In this document: piece by piece, positions 24,629 through 31,099 of the stretch | Position numbering within the stretch: the stretch's first letter is position 1 | Layout: every line of letters starts with the position of its first letter | Assembly (NCBI GenBank): GCA_964405335.1 | Contig: CAYONP010000037.1 | Coordinates: forward strand, 1-49,409 | Length of the DNA stretch: 49,409 nucleotides | Source of the DNA: CAYONP01 sp964405335 | GTDB taxonomy: Bacteria > Armatimonadota > UBA10988 | Direction: 5' to 3' | Program-made: the position numbers and the translations under genes | Notes under the pieces: model-generated | The model's input: the letters and a program-made list of their open reading frames with translations, nothing else | What the model was told of the DNA's origin: nothing | Databases searched by the model: none

Positions 24629-25657
24629 ATGCGCACCATGCGAATCGGCATCGTCGGCTGCGGCAGCGTCAGCGAGCACTACCTGGCCGACCTGGCCGCC
24701 AACCCGCGCGCCGAGGTCGTCGCGGTGTGTGATCTCGACCGGGCGCAGGCCGAGGCGCGGGCGGCACGCTTCGGCGTCGAGTGCGTCGTCGACCGCCTCG
24801 ACGACCTGTTCGCGGTGCCGTTCGAGCTGCTGGTCAACCTGACCGCGATGCCGGCGCACGGCGAGGTCAGCCTGGCCGGGCTCGGGGCGGGGCGGCATGT
24901 CTGGACGGAGAAGCCGCTGGCCACCAGCCTGGCCGACGGACGGCGGTTGGTCGAGCTGGCTCGCGAGCGCGGCCTGCGCCTCTGGGCCGCGCCGACCGTG
25001 GTGCTCAGCCCGGCCTTTGCCGCGCTGCGCGAGTGCGTTAGCTCGGGCGAGCTTGGCCGGGTCCACGCCGCACGGGCCTGCTACGGCCACTCCGGCCCGA
25101 CCTGGGGGCCCTGGTTCTACGGCCGCGGCGGCGGCTGTCTGTTCGACCTGGCGGTCTACAACCTGACCACCCTGACCGCTCTGCTCGGCCCGGCGCGCGG
25201 CGTGGTCGCCCTGGCCGGGACCGCGGTGCGGGAGCGGCTGATCGACCGCCGGCCGGTGACCGTCGAGGCCGAAGACAACGCCATGCTGCTGCTCGACCAC
25301 GGCGAGGCGGTCTACTCATCGGTCGCCACCGGCTTTGTCTACGGCTCGTACAACGAGGAGCGGACGATCGAGTTGATCGGCACCCGCGCCAGCGCCTACC
25401 TGCTCGGCTGGGACTGGGCGCCGCGCGGCGTCGAGCTCCACCTCGGCCCGCGCCGCGAGGTGCGGGCGGTCGACCAGGCCGGCTACACTTGGCAGGGCGG
25501 CGCCAGCCACGCCGTCGATTGCCTGCTCGACGACCGGCCCTCGCCGATCACGCCGGCGCACGCGCTGCATGTGCTGGAAATCATGCTGGCGGCGCAGCAA
25601 TCGGCGGCGGAGAGTCGGCGGGTGGCGGTCGAGACGAGGTTCGCGGCCTCAGCCTGA
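24629..25657 (+). CDS. Gfo/Idh/MocA-family oxidoreductase
   Basis: A 342-residue NAD(P)-dependent oxidoreductase. The N-terminal Rossmann fold starts MRIGIVGCGSVSEHYLADL, and the family signature EKPLATSLADGRRLVELA lies near residue 92. The C-terminal alpha/beta domain follows. ATG at 24629 has GGAG about 10 nt upstream; an ATG three codons later is an alternative. These enzymes oxidise or reduce sugars and cyclitols, and they are greatly expanded in Planctomycetota. The true substrate cannot be deduced. The upstream gap is filled with repeats, so it is probably transcribed alone. Confidence 0.88.
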   Translation: MRTMRIGIVGCGSVSEHYLADLAANPRAEVVAVCDLDRAQAEARAARFGVECVVDRLDDLFAVPFELLVNLTAMPAHGEVSLAGLGAGRHVWTEKPLATSLADGRRLVELARERGLRLWAAPTVVLSPAFAALRECVSSGELGRVHAARACYGHSGPTWGPWFYGRGGGCLFDLAVYNLTTLTALLGPARGVVALAGTAVRERLIDRRPVTVEAEDNAMLLLDHGEAVYSSVATGFVYGSYNEERTIELIGTRASAYLLGWDWAPRGVELHLGPRREVRAVDQAGYTWQGGASHAVDCLLDDRPSPITPAHALHVLEIMLAAQQSAAESRRVAVETRFAASA

Positions 25658-25703
25658 TCGACCGTGTGTTGCGCACGCGTTGCGCCGCCGCGGAATCGAC
25701 CTC

Positions 25704-25732
25704 TTGGCGATAGTCCGCGTTCGTGGTACCGT
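25704..25732 (+). promoter_or_regulatory. Candidate promoter for the Y-RNA-like cluster
   Basis: TTGGCG (25704-25709) and TACCGT (25727-25732) are 17 bp apart. Both boxes are weak matches to sigma70. A start near 25738 would put the hairpin 25736-25761 at the very 5' end of the transcript. It is the only candidate I see between the oxidoreductase stop and RNA 1. Confidence 0.3.
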
Positions 25733-25735
25733 ACG

Positions 25736-25761
25736 CGCTCTTCGTCTTCCGACGAAGAGCG
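25736..25761 (+). other. 11-bp hairpin upstream of RNA 1
   Basis: CGCTCTTCGTC (25736-25746) pairs perfectly with GACGAAGAGCG (25751-25761) around UUCC. It ends where the closing helix of RNA 1 begins. It may cap the 5' end of the cluster transcript, or terminate the upstream oxidoreductase mRNA, though no T-tract follows. Confidence 0.55.
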
Positions 25762-25858
25762 ATGCGGGTGTCGGGCGGCTCCGTCGCCGGTTTTGCCCGA
25801 TGCGGGCCGGGGGCTGACGGTTATCTTCTGGGTCAGAGGCACGCCCGGCGCTCGCATC
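25761..25858 (+). ncRNA. Y-RNA-like RNA 1 (no tRNA-like parts)
   Basis: A closing helix GAUGCG (25761-25766) / CGCAUC (25853-25858) is extended after an internal loop by CGGGCG (25772-25777) / CGCCCG (25842-25847). Inside lies the core shared with the next two RNAs: CCGUC (25781-25785) / GACGG (25816-25820), enclosing GCCCG-AUG-CGGGC (25795-25807). UUAUCU follows the core directly. A 6-bp hairpin at 25825-25839 completes a three-way arrangement. No D- or T-arm is seen. The call rests on structure, on repetition of the core and on the Ro60 gene downstream; expression is unproven. Ends are set by the helices and could extend to the 25736 hairpin. Confidence 0.68.
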
Positions 25859-25862
25859 CTTC

Positions 25863-26008
25863 GGTGGGTCTTCGCGGCCCGCGGAACGGTTGTCCGTCAC
25901 CGTTCTTGCCCGTTCCGGGCCGTTGGCTGACGGTTATCTGGCACGCCGGCTTCGGCCGGCAAGCTGGTTCGATCCCAGCCACCGATCCGCGGGCCGCGAG
26001 GACCCGCC
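25863..26008 (+). ncRNA. Y-RNA-like RNA 2 with T-arm and very long closing stem
   Basis: The ends pair over 23 bp (25863-25885 with 25986-26008, two G-U pairs), then an A-A mismatch and four more pairs CGGU (25887-25890) / ACCG (25981-25984). Inside, in order: the shared core CCGUC (25894-25898) / GACGG (25929-25933) enclosing GCCCG-UUC-CGGGC (25908-25920) and followed by UUAUCU; a GCCGGC-UUCG-GCCGGC tetraloop hairpin (25945-25960); and a canonical tRNA T-arm, GCUGG-UUCGAUC-CCAGC (25963-25979). There is no D-arm. The order matches a tRNA in which the core takes the anticodon-arm place and the UUCG hairpin the variable-arm place. It starts 4 nt after RNA 1, implying processing from a common transcript. 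Confidence 0.75.
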
Positions 26009-26039
26009 GTGTGTAATGGAGTATGGATTGACTGAGAAA

Positions 26040-26082
26040 CCGGTGCGCTAGCGCCGGAGGAGACCCCGGGTCGCCCTCCGGC
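26040..26082 (+). promoter_or_regulatory. Mutually exclusive hairpins between RNA 2 and RNA 3
   Basis: CCGGUGC (26040-26046) / GCGCCGG (26051-26057) forms a 7-bp hairpin with loop GCUA. Alternatively GCCGGAGG (26053-26060) / CCUCCGGC (26075-26082) forms an 8-bp stem with an inner GACC/GGUC extension. They share bases 26053-26057, so only one can form. This could separate the two RNAs by processing or attenuation. No protein is known to control it. Confidence 0.45.
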
Positions 26083-26085
26083 CAT

Positions 26086-26207
26086 GGGGTCTGTAGCTCA
26101 ATTGGCAGAGCGGCTATGCCGTCGGTCATGCCTCGCCCGATCCGGGCCGAAGACGGACGGTTACCACTGAACCTGGAAGGTTGCGGGTTCGAGCCCCGCC
26201 AGACCCC
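26086..26207 (+). ncRNA. Y-RNA-like RNA 3, tRNA mimic with the core in place of the anticodon arm
   Basis: GGGGUCUG (26086-26093) pairs with CAGACCCC (26200-26207) as an 8-bp acceptor-like stem. U8/A9 and the D-arm GCUC-AAUUGGCA-GAGC (26096-26111) follow, with A14 and the G18G19 pair present. The T-arm is GCGGG-UUCGAGC-CCCGC (26183-26199). No anticodon stem can be found. Instead CCGUC (26119-26123) / GACGG (26156-26160) encloses GCCCG-AUC-CGGGC (26135-26147), then UUACCACU, then a variable-arm-like AACC/GGUU hairpin (26170-26182). GCCGAAG (26146-26152) and GUUACCA (26160-26166) resemble the Ro-binding motifs I recall for bacterial Y RNAs. The 3' end reads CCCCCUA, not CCA. It lies 61 bp before the Ro60 gene. 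Confidence 0.82.
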
Positions 26208-26268
26208 CTACTGACCGCGCGGACGCACGCGTCCCCGCGCCGGCACGCGACCATGAGAGGGGTCGATC

Positions 26269-27849
26269 ATGCGGTACCTACGGCACTACTCGACGCGGCG
26301 CACGCCGCAGAGCCGGCCGATCCCAGGCTCGGCGCAGGTGGCCAACTCGGCCGGCGGCTACGCCTACCCGGTCGACGACTGGATGCGCCTGCGGCGATTC
26401 CTGATCCTCGGCAGCGAGGGCGGCACCTACTACATCGGCGAACAGGCCCTGACCGTCGAGTGCGCCGAGGCGGTCCGCCGGTGCCTCGAGGCCGATGGGC
26501 CGCGCGTGGTCGAGACCATCGTCGAGATCAGCCGCGCCGGCCGCGCGCCGAAGAACGACCCGGCGCTGTTCGCCCTCGCCATGGCCGCCGGGCTGGGCGA
26601 GCCGGCGACGCGCAAGGCCGCCCTCGCGGCGCTGCCGGCGGTCGCGCGGACGGGCACGCATCTGATGCACTTCGCCGCCTTCATCGAGCAGTTCCGCGGC
26701 TGGGGCCGCGGGCTGCGCGAGGCGGTGGCCGAGTGGTACAACCGGCTCGAGCCGGGGGCGCTGGCCTATCAGTTGGTCAAGTACCAGAGCCGCGACGGCT
26801 GGAGCCACCGCGACCTGCTCCGCCTGGCCCACCCGCAGCCGGCCGACGAGGCGCATCGCGCGCTCTATGGCTGGGCCACCAGCGGGTCGGCCGAGGGGCT
26901 CGAGGGCACGCTCGTGGCCGCCCACGAGCAGGCCAAGCGGGCCACGCGCGCCGATGAGCTCATCCCGCTGATCCGCGAGCACCGGCTGACCTGGGAGATG
27001 CTCCCCACGCCGTTGCTCGGCGAGCCGTCGGTGTGGGAGGCGCTGCTCGACGACATGCCGATGACGGCCCTGCTGCGCAACCTGGCGCGGATGACCGCCA
27101 GCCGGCTGATCGCACCGGCCAGCGCGGCGGCCCGGCGCGTGGTCGAGCAGCTCGGCGACGGCGAGCGCCTGCGCAGCGCGCGGGTACACCCGATCGCCGT
27201 GCTCTCGGCGATGCGGGTCTACGCCGCTGGCCGTGGCTACCGCGGCAAGCTGAGCTGGCAGCCGGTGGCGGCGGTGGTCGATGCGCTCGACGCGGCGTTC
27301 TACGCGGCGTTCGGCGCGGTCGAGCCGAGCGGCGCGCGGCTGGTCCTCGCCCTCGACGTCTCGGGCTCGATGACCGCCGGCATGCCTGGGCTGCCGTTCC
27401 TGAGCTGCCGCGACGCCTCGGCGGCGATGGCGCTGGTCACCGCGGCCGTCGAGCCGAGCTACGCGGTGGTCGCCTTCTCGCATCAGATGGTGCCCATCGC
27501 GGTCAGCCCGCGGCAGCGGCTTGACGACGTGCTGCAGGCGACGGCGCGGCTGCCGTTCGCCGCGACCGACTGCGCGCTGCCGATGCTCTGGGCGCGCGAG
27601 CAGGGAGTCGATGCCGATGCGTTCGTCATCTACACCGACTCGGAGACCTGGTACGGGGACCTCCACCCGGTCCAGGCGCTGGCCGAGTACCGGCAGTCGC
27701 GTGGCATCGCGTCGCGGCTGGTGGTCGTCGGGATGACCTCGAACGGCTTCACCATCGCCGATCCGGACGATGGCGGCATGCTCGACGTGGTCGGTTTCGA
27801 CACGGCCACGCCGGAGCTGGTCGGCGACTTCGTGGCCGCGCGCATCTGA
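26269..27849 (+). CDS. rsr: Ro60/TROVE-domain RNA-binding protein (Rsr-like)
   Basis: A 526-residue protein. Residues 1-340 are helical HEAT-like repeats of the TROVE ring, starting MRYLRHYSTRR and including YQLVKYQSRDGWSHRDLLRL and LPTPLL. Residues 355-525 form a vWA domain with an intact MIDAS: Asp363, Ser365 and Ser367 in LDVSGSM, then TDC near 434 and TDSE near 455. In Deinococcus and Salmonella this protein is a doughnut-shaped partner of Y RNA; Y RNA tethers it to PNPase for degradation of structured RNA, and it acts in stress and rRNA maturation. GGGG precedes ATG 26269. The three structured RNAs directly upstream are its likely ligands. No rtcB, PNPase or other repair gene is in the window. 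Confidence 0.95.
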   Translation: MRYLRHYSTRRTPQSRPIPGSAQVANSAGGYAYPVDDWMRLRRFLILGSEGGTYYIGEQALTVECAEAVRRCLEADGPRVVETIVEISRAGRAPKNDPALFALAMAAGLGEPATRKAALAALPAVARTGTHLMHFAAFIEQFRGWGRGLREAVAEWYNRLEPGALAYQLVKYQSRDGWSHRDLLRLAHPQPADEAHRALYGWATSGSAEGLEGTLVAAHEQAKRATRADELIPLIREHRLTWEMLPTPLLGEPSVWEALLDDMPMTALLRNLARMTASRLIAPASAAARRVVEQLGDGERLRSARVHPIAVLSAMRVYAAGRGYRGKLSWQPVAAVVDALDAAFYAAFGAVEPSGARLVLALDVSGSMTAGMPGLPFLSCRDASAAMALVTAAVEPSYAVVAFSHQMVPIAVSPRQRLDDVLQATARLPFAATDCALPMLWAREQGVDADAFVIYTDSETWYGDLHPVQALAEYRQSRGIASRLVVVGMTSNGFTIADPDDGGMLDVVGFDTATPELVGDFVAARI

Positions 27850-27851
27850 TC

Positions 27852-27934
27852 GGGGTCAGGTCTCGGTTCCGACCATCATGTTACGATCATCCGAAGTCCC
27901 GGAAACATGATGCACGGATTCGGGACCTGACCCC
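27852..27934. repeat. REP-like 83-bp hairpin element
   Basis: GGGGTCAGGTC (27852-27862) pairs with GACCTGACCCC (27924-27934). The stem continues with TCGG..CCG / CGGATTCGGG and CATCATGTT (27874-27882) / AACATGATG (27904-27912). The GGGGTCAGG termini recall REP elements moved by RAYT transposases in other bacteria. No transposase is nearby. It ends 4 bp before the first ArsR promoter. Confidence 0.75.
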
Positions 27935-27938
27935 GGGC

Positions 27939-27966
27939 TTGACACATGTGCATGAGCGCATATACT
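27939..27966 (+). promoter_or_regulatory. Promoter and probable ArsR operator of the first arsenic operon
   Basis: TTGACA (27939-27944) and TATACT (27961-27966) are 16 bp apart. The spacer holds an imperfect dyad, ATGTGC-ATGA-GCGCAT, of the type bound by ArsR-family repressors. The ATG of arsR lies only 13 bp after the -10 box, so the leader is very short. Confidence 0.75.
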
Positions 27967-27978
27967 GGGGTGTGGGAG

Positions 27979-28284
27979 ATGTCGTTGGTGGTCGAAGAGA
28001 CCGTCGAGACGCTTAAGGCGCTGGCCGACCCGACGCGGCTGCGGCTGGTCAGCCTGCTGCACGGCCGCGGCGAGCGGTGCGTCTGTGAGCTCGAAGCCGA
28101 ACTCGACCTGCCGCAATACACCGTCTCGCGCCACCTGGGCATCCTGCGCCGGGCGGGCATCTTGGCCGCCGAACGCGACGGCATCCGGGTCATGTACCGC
28201 GTCGCCGGCGATCTCGCGCCGGAGCTGCTCGCGCTGCTCGCCGCCGCCGTCCGCCTCGCCGGACCGGAGCCCGTCGCGGCATGA
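27979..28284 (+). CDS. arsR: ArsR-family metalloid-responsive repressor (first)
   Basis: A 101-residue winged-helix repressor. The metal site CVC (Cys34 and Cys36 in ERCVCELEAEL) lies at the start of the DNA-binding helix region, as in As(III)/Sb(III)-sensing ArsR. LPQYTVSRHLGILRRAGIL is the recognition helix. ATG at 27979 sits just after a strong promoter whose spacer contains a dyad, so it is probably autoregulated: metalloid binding releases the repressor and induces the genes at 28561-32228. A longer start at 27946 would place coding sequence over the promoter and is unlikely. Confidence 0.88.
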   Translation: MSLVVEETVETLKALADPTRLRLVSLLHGRGERCVCELEAELDLPQYTVSRHLGILRRAGILAAERDGIRVMYRVAGDLAPELLALLAAAVRLAGPEPVAA

Positions 28285-28331
28285 ATCCAGTCACCCCATT
28301 CGCGTCCACTTTCGGCCCAAGACACCTCGCG

Positions 28332-28407
28332 GTGCCACTGGCGGCTTGCCCGCCAGTGCCGCCGACGAGCTACTGGACAGCACTGGCGGACAAGCCGCCA
28401 GTGGCAC
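28332..28407. repeat. Dispersed inverted repeat, double form
   Basis: GTGCCACTGGCGGCTTG (28332-28348) pairs with its exact complement at 28391-28407, and CCGCCAGTGC (28350-28359) with 28380-28389. This gives 27 bp with one mismatch around a 20-nt loop. Each arm can also fold into its own 9-bp hairpin. Same family as 24495-24572 and 9202-9229. Confidence 0.88.
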
Positions 28408-28449
28408 CATCCAGTGGCACCATCCAGTGGCACCATCCAGTGGCACCAT
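28398..28449. repeat. Four tandem copies of a 13-bp unit
   Basis: CCAGTGGCACCAT occurs four times head to tail (28398, 28411, 28424, 28437), and a fifth partial copy starts CCACTG. The first unit is the right end of the adjacent palindrome, so the array probably arose by replication slippage at its base. Confidence 0.92.
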
Positions 28450-28560
28450 CCACTGATGTCGGCGGCAAGCTAACGCCTGTGCGCCGTCACAGCCCGGGTG
28501 GCGATTCTGTTGCAGGCTATGCGGATATGTCCATAAGCCCGGTTATGCATGAGGTGTCTG

Positions 28561-29724
28561 GTGGATAGCAAGAAGCTCGGCTGGATCGCGGCGGCCTTCG
28601 CGGCGGCGTATTACCTGCCGGTCGAGTCCGAGCGGCTCCGCTCGGGTGCGGTGCAGGCGCTGGTCATGCTCCACGACTATGCGCGCGAGCATGTCCTGAC
28701 CTGTCTCATTCCGGCCTTCTTCATCGCCGGGGCCATCGCCGTCTTCATCTCGCGCGAGGCGGTGCTGCGCTACTTCGGCGCGAAAGCGAAGCGCTGGCTG
28801 GCCTACCTGGTGGCCAGCGTCTCGGGCACCGTGCTGGCGGTCTGCAGTTGCACCGTGCTGCCGCTGTTCGCCGGGCTCTACACGCGCGGCGCTGGAATCG
28901 GTCCGTCGACGGCGTTCCTCTACAGCGGGCCGGCCATCAACGTGCTGGCCATCATCCTCACCGCGCGGGTGCTCGGCGCGCCGCTGGGCATCGCCCGGGC
29001 GGTCGGCGCGGTGGCCTTCGCGCTGATCATCGGGCTGGTCATGGAGAAGCTGTTCGGCGACGCCGAGAATGGCGACAGCGCCGAGTTCGGCGGCGCGACC
29101 GAACCGCGCCGCAGCGGCCTGCAGAACCTGCTCTACTTCGCCACGATGGTCTTGCTGCTGATCTTCCTCGCCTGGGCCAAACCGGCCGGGCCGACCGGTC
29201 TGTGGGCGGCGGTCTACGCGGTCAAATGGTACCTGGCCGGCCTGTTCGGCCTGCTGCTCGCCTGGCAGGTGTGGCGCTGGTTCGACGGTGAGGAGCGGCG
29301 CGCCTGGCTGCACAGCACGGCGGAGTTCGCCGGGCTGATCTTCCCGCTGCTGCTGGCCGGCGTGCTGGCGGCCGGCTTCTTGATGGGCGCGCCCGACGCC
29401 GACAACGGACTGATCCCCAACGACTGGATCCACCGCGCGGTGGGCGGCAACTCACTGCTGGCCAACCTCACCGCATCGCTCGCCGGCGCGTTCATGTATT
29501 TCGCCACGCTGACCGAGGTGCCCATTCTGCAGGGCCTGCTCGGCAGCGGCATGGGGCAGGGTCCGGCGCTGGCGCTGCTGCTCGCCGGGCCGGCTTTGAG
29601 CCTGCCCAACATGCTGGTCATTCGGAGCATCATGGGCGGCCGGCGCACGCTGGTCTACTGCGGCCTGGTGGTGGCCATGGCGACGCTCACCGGCTGGGTC
29701 TACGGGATGTTCGCGGGGGCATAG
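28561..29724 (+). CDS. ArsP/YraQ-type permease (DUF318 family)
   Basis: A 387-residue membrane protein with about 8-10 helices. The family signature is VLAVCSCTVLPLFAGLYTRG (Cys-Ser-Cys in the helix) and FLYSGPAINVLAIIL, with the second repeat NLTASLAGAFMYFATLTEVP near the C-terminus. Members include ArsP, which exports trivalent organoarsenicals, but the family is broader. GTG at 28561 has GAGGTG at the right distance; ATG at 28549 is the alternative. It lies in an ArsR-headed run with thioredoxin-like genes and CcdA. Confidence 0.85.
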   Translation: MDSKKLGWIAAAFAAAYYLPVESERLRSGAVQALVMLHDYAREHVLTCLIPAFFIAGAIAVFISREAVLRYFGAKAKRWLAYLVASVSGTVLAVCSCTVLPLFAGLYTRGAGIGPSTAFLYSGPAINVLAIILTARVLGAPLGIARAVGAVAFALIIGLVMEKLFGDAENGDSAEFGGATEPRRSGLQNLLYFATMVLLLIFLAWAKPAGPTGLWAAVYAVKWYLAGLFGLLLAWQVWRWFDGEERRAWLHSTAEFAGLIFPLLLAGVLAAGFLMGAPDADNGLIPNDWIHRAVGGNSLLANLTASLAGAFMYFATLTEVPILQGLLGSGMGQGPALALLLAGPALSLPNMLVIRSIMGGRRTLVYCGLVVAMATLTGWVYGMFAGA

Positions 29725-29733
29725 GAGACGACG

Positions 29734-29967
29734 ATGACGATCACGGTCTACGGGACTGGCTGCGCCAAGTGCCGGTCGGTCGAAAACAACGCGGTGCAGG
29801 CGGTGCGCGAACTGGGGCTCGAGGCGGCGGTCGAGCATGTGCGCGAGCCGGTGGCCATCGCACAGGCCGGGGTGATGTTCACCCCCGCGCTGGCGGTCGA
29901 CGGCGCCGTGCGCTGCAGCGGCACCGTGCCGACGGTGGCGCAGGTCAAGGCCTGGCTGAAGGGGTGA
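29734..29967 (+). CDS. Small cytoplasmic thioredoxin-like protein (redox-active disulfide protein 2 family)
   Basis: A 77-residue protein with a CAKC active site at residues 10-13 and a short thioredoxin fold ending GTVPTVAQVKAWLKG. It has no signal peptide. This family, with two cysteines right after the first strand, is regularly found beside the DUF318 permease. It may pass electrons from the cytoplasm to CcdA or to a metalloid carrier. It starts 9 bp after the permease stop. Confidence 0.88.
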   Translation: MTITVYGTGCAKCRSVENNAVQAVRELGLEAAVEHVREPVAIAQAGVMFTPALAVDGAVRCSGTVPTVAQVKAWLKG

Positions 29968-29970
29968 GCC

Positions 29971-30390
29971 ATGGGACGTAAGCACTTGCTGCTGCTGGTC
30001 GTGGTGGCGGCGTTCATCGCCGCGGCGATGATCGGCGGGGGCGACTCGCGACCGAGCAGCGCCGTCGGCACCGCCGCCGAGCAGGCGATCGCCCAGGCGA
30101 CGGCCGAGGGCCTGCCGGTGCTGATCAGCTTCCGCTCGGACTCGTGCATTCCGTGCAAGGCAATGGGCCTGACGCTGCTGGAGGTCAAGCCGCGCTTCGC
30201 AGGGCGGGTGGCCTTCGTCGACGTCTCGCTCGAGCCCGACACGCCCGATCTGGCGCTGTGCCAGCAGTATCGCGTGCGGGTCAAGCCGACCACGGTCTTT
30301 CTCGGTCGCGACGGTCAGCCGGTGGGCGAGGAGATTGGCGCGCTGCCGGCGGTGGCGGTGGCCGCCCGGCTCGACGAGCTGCTGCGATGA
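29971..30390 (+). CDS. Exported thioredoxin-fold protein
   Basis: A 139-residue protein with an N-terminal membrane anchor or signal (LLLLVVVAAFIAAAMIGGG) and a thioredoxin domain: LPVLISFRSDSCIPCKAMGL with the CIPC active site, and the cis-Pro loop VKPTTVFL. It would act on the outer face of the inner membrane, kept reduced by the CcdA protein that overlaps its 3' end (ATGA). Its partner may be the cytochrome at 31488 or an arsenic-binding factor; that is inference. Confidence 0.87.
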   Translation: MGRKHLLLLVVVAAFIAAAMIGGGDSRPSSAVGTAAEQAIAQATAEGLPVLISFRSDSCIPCKAMGLTLLEVKPRFAGRVAFVDVSLEPDTPDLALCQQYRVRVKPTTVFLGRDGQPVGEEIGALPAVAVAARLDELLR

Positions 30391-31079
30391 TCGAGTCGCT
30401 GGCCGCCGGGCTCGAGACCAGTCTGACCGGTCTCTCACCGCTGGCCGTGCTGCTGGCCTTCGCCGGCGGGGCGCTGACCGGCCTCAACCCGTGCGCCTGG
30501 CCGACCGTGCCGGTGGTGCTCGGCCTGATTGGCTCGCCGGACGCCGGTCGACCGCGCTGGCGGGCGCCGGCGATCGCCGCCACGTTCGTGCTCGGGCTGG
30601 GGCTGACCTATGCGCTGATCGGCCTGCTCTTCGGCACGGTGGGCCGCGTGCTTGGTCTGTCGACGGCGACGTGGCACTACCTCGTGGCGGTGGTCTGCCT
30701 GGTTTTCGGGCTGAGCTGGGCGGGGGTGGTGAGCATCAACTTCGCCACCATCGCTCCGGGCATGAAGTACCGGCCCGAGACGGGCGGCTTCGCCGGCGCG
30801 CTGGTGCTCGGGATGCTCTTCGGTCTGGTCGCCAGCCCGTGCGCCACGCCGGTGCTGGCGGTGATTCTGTCGGCCGCCGCGGCGCAGGCTTCGCCCCTCT
30901 TCGGCGCGGTGCTGCTGCTGGCGTATGCGCTCGGTCACGGTCTGCCGTTACTGATCCTCGGCTGCGCCGCCGGCGCGGCGGGTCGGCTGCAGAAGCTCGG
31001 GCCGGCGATGGCGCGGCTGCAGCAGGTCAGCGGCTGGGCCTTGGTCGCGGTGGCGTTCTATCTGGTCTGGACGGCCTGA
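30387..31079 (+). CDS. CcdA-family transmembrane electron carrier
   Basis: A 230-residue polytopic protein. Cys36 in TGLNPCAWPTVPV and Cys152 in ASPCATPVLAV are the two essential cysteines of CcdA/DsbD, placed symmetrically in two three-helix repeats. It carries reducing equivalents from cytoplasmic thioredoxin to the exterior. The ATG overlaps the stop of the thioredoxin-fold gene, so the two are coupled. In cytochrome biogenesis CcdA keeps heme-binding cysteines reduced, which fits the CxxCH protein downstream. Confidence 0.92.
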   Translation: MIESLAAGLETSLTGLSPLAVLLAFAGGALTGLNPCAWPTVPVVLGLIGSPDAGRPRWRAPAIAATFVLGLGLTYALIGLLFGTVGRVLGLSTATWHYLVAVVCLVFGLSWAGVVSINFATIAPGMKYRPETGGFAGALVLGMLFGLVASPCATPVLAVILSAAAAQASPLFGAVLLLAYALGHGLPLLILGCAAGAAGRLQKLGPAMARLQQVSGWALVAVAFYLVWTA

Positions 31080-31099
31080 GCGCCGTCGGGAGAAGCGCA

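Larger units (their letters stand above)
28285..28560. other. Repeat-filled gap before the permease gene
   Basis: This 276-bp stretch holds no gene. It contains the double inverted repeat 28332-28407 and a 13-bp tandem repeat 28398-28449. The remainder, to the permease start, has no clear promoter. The large hairpin inside a putative operon may lower expression of the genes downstream relative to arsR. Confidence 0.6.

Noticed and set aside
26086..26207. An ordinary tRNA or a tRNA with an intron
   Set aside because: Acceptor, D- and T-arms fit, but bases 26112-26182 cannot form a 5-bp anticodon stem with a 7-nt loop. The same core occurs in the two preceding RNAs, and a Ro60 gene follows.
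28398..28449. CRISPR-like array of short repeats
   Set aside because: The 13-bp units are directly adjacent with no spacers, and derive from the end of a palindrome.
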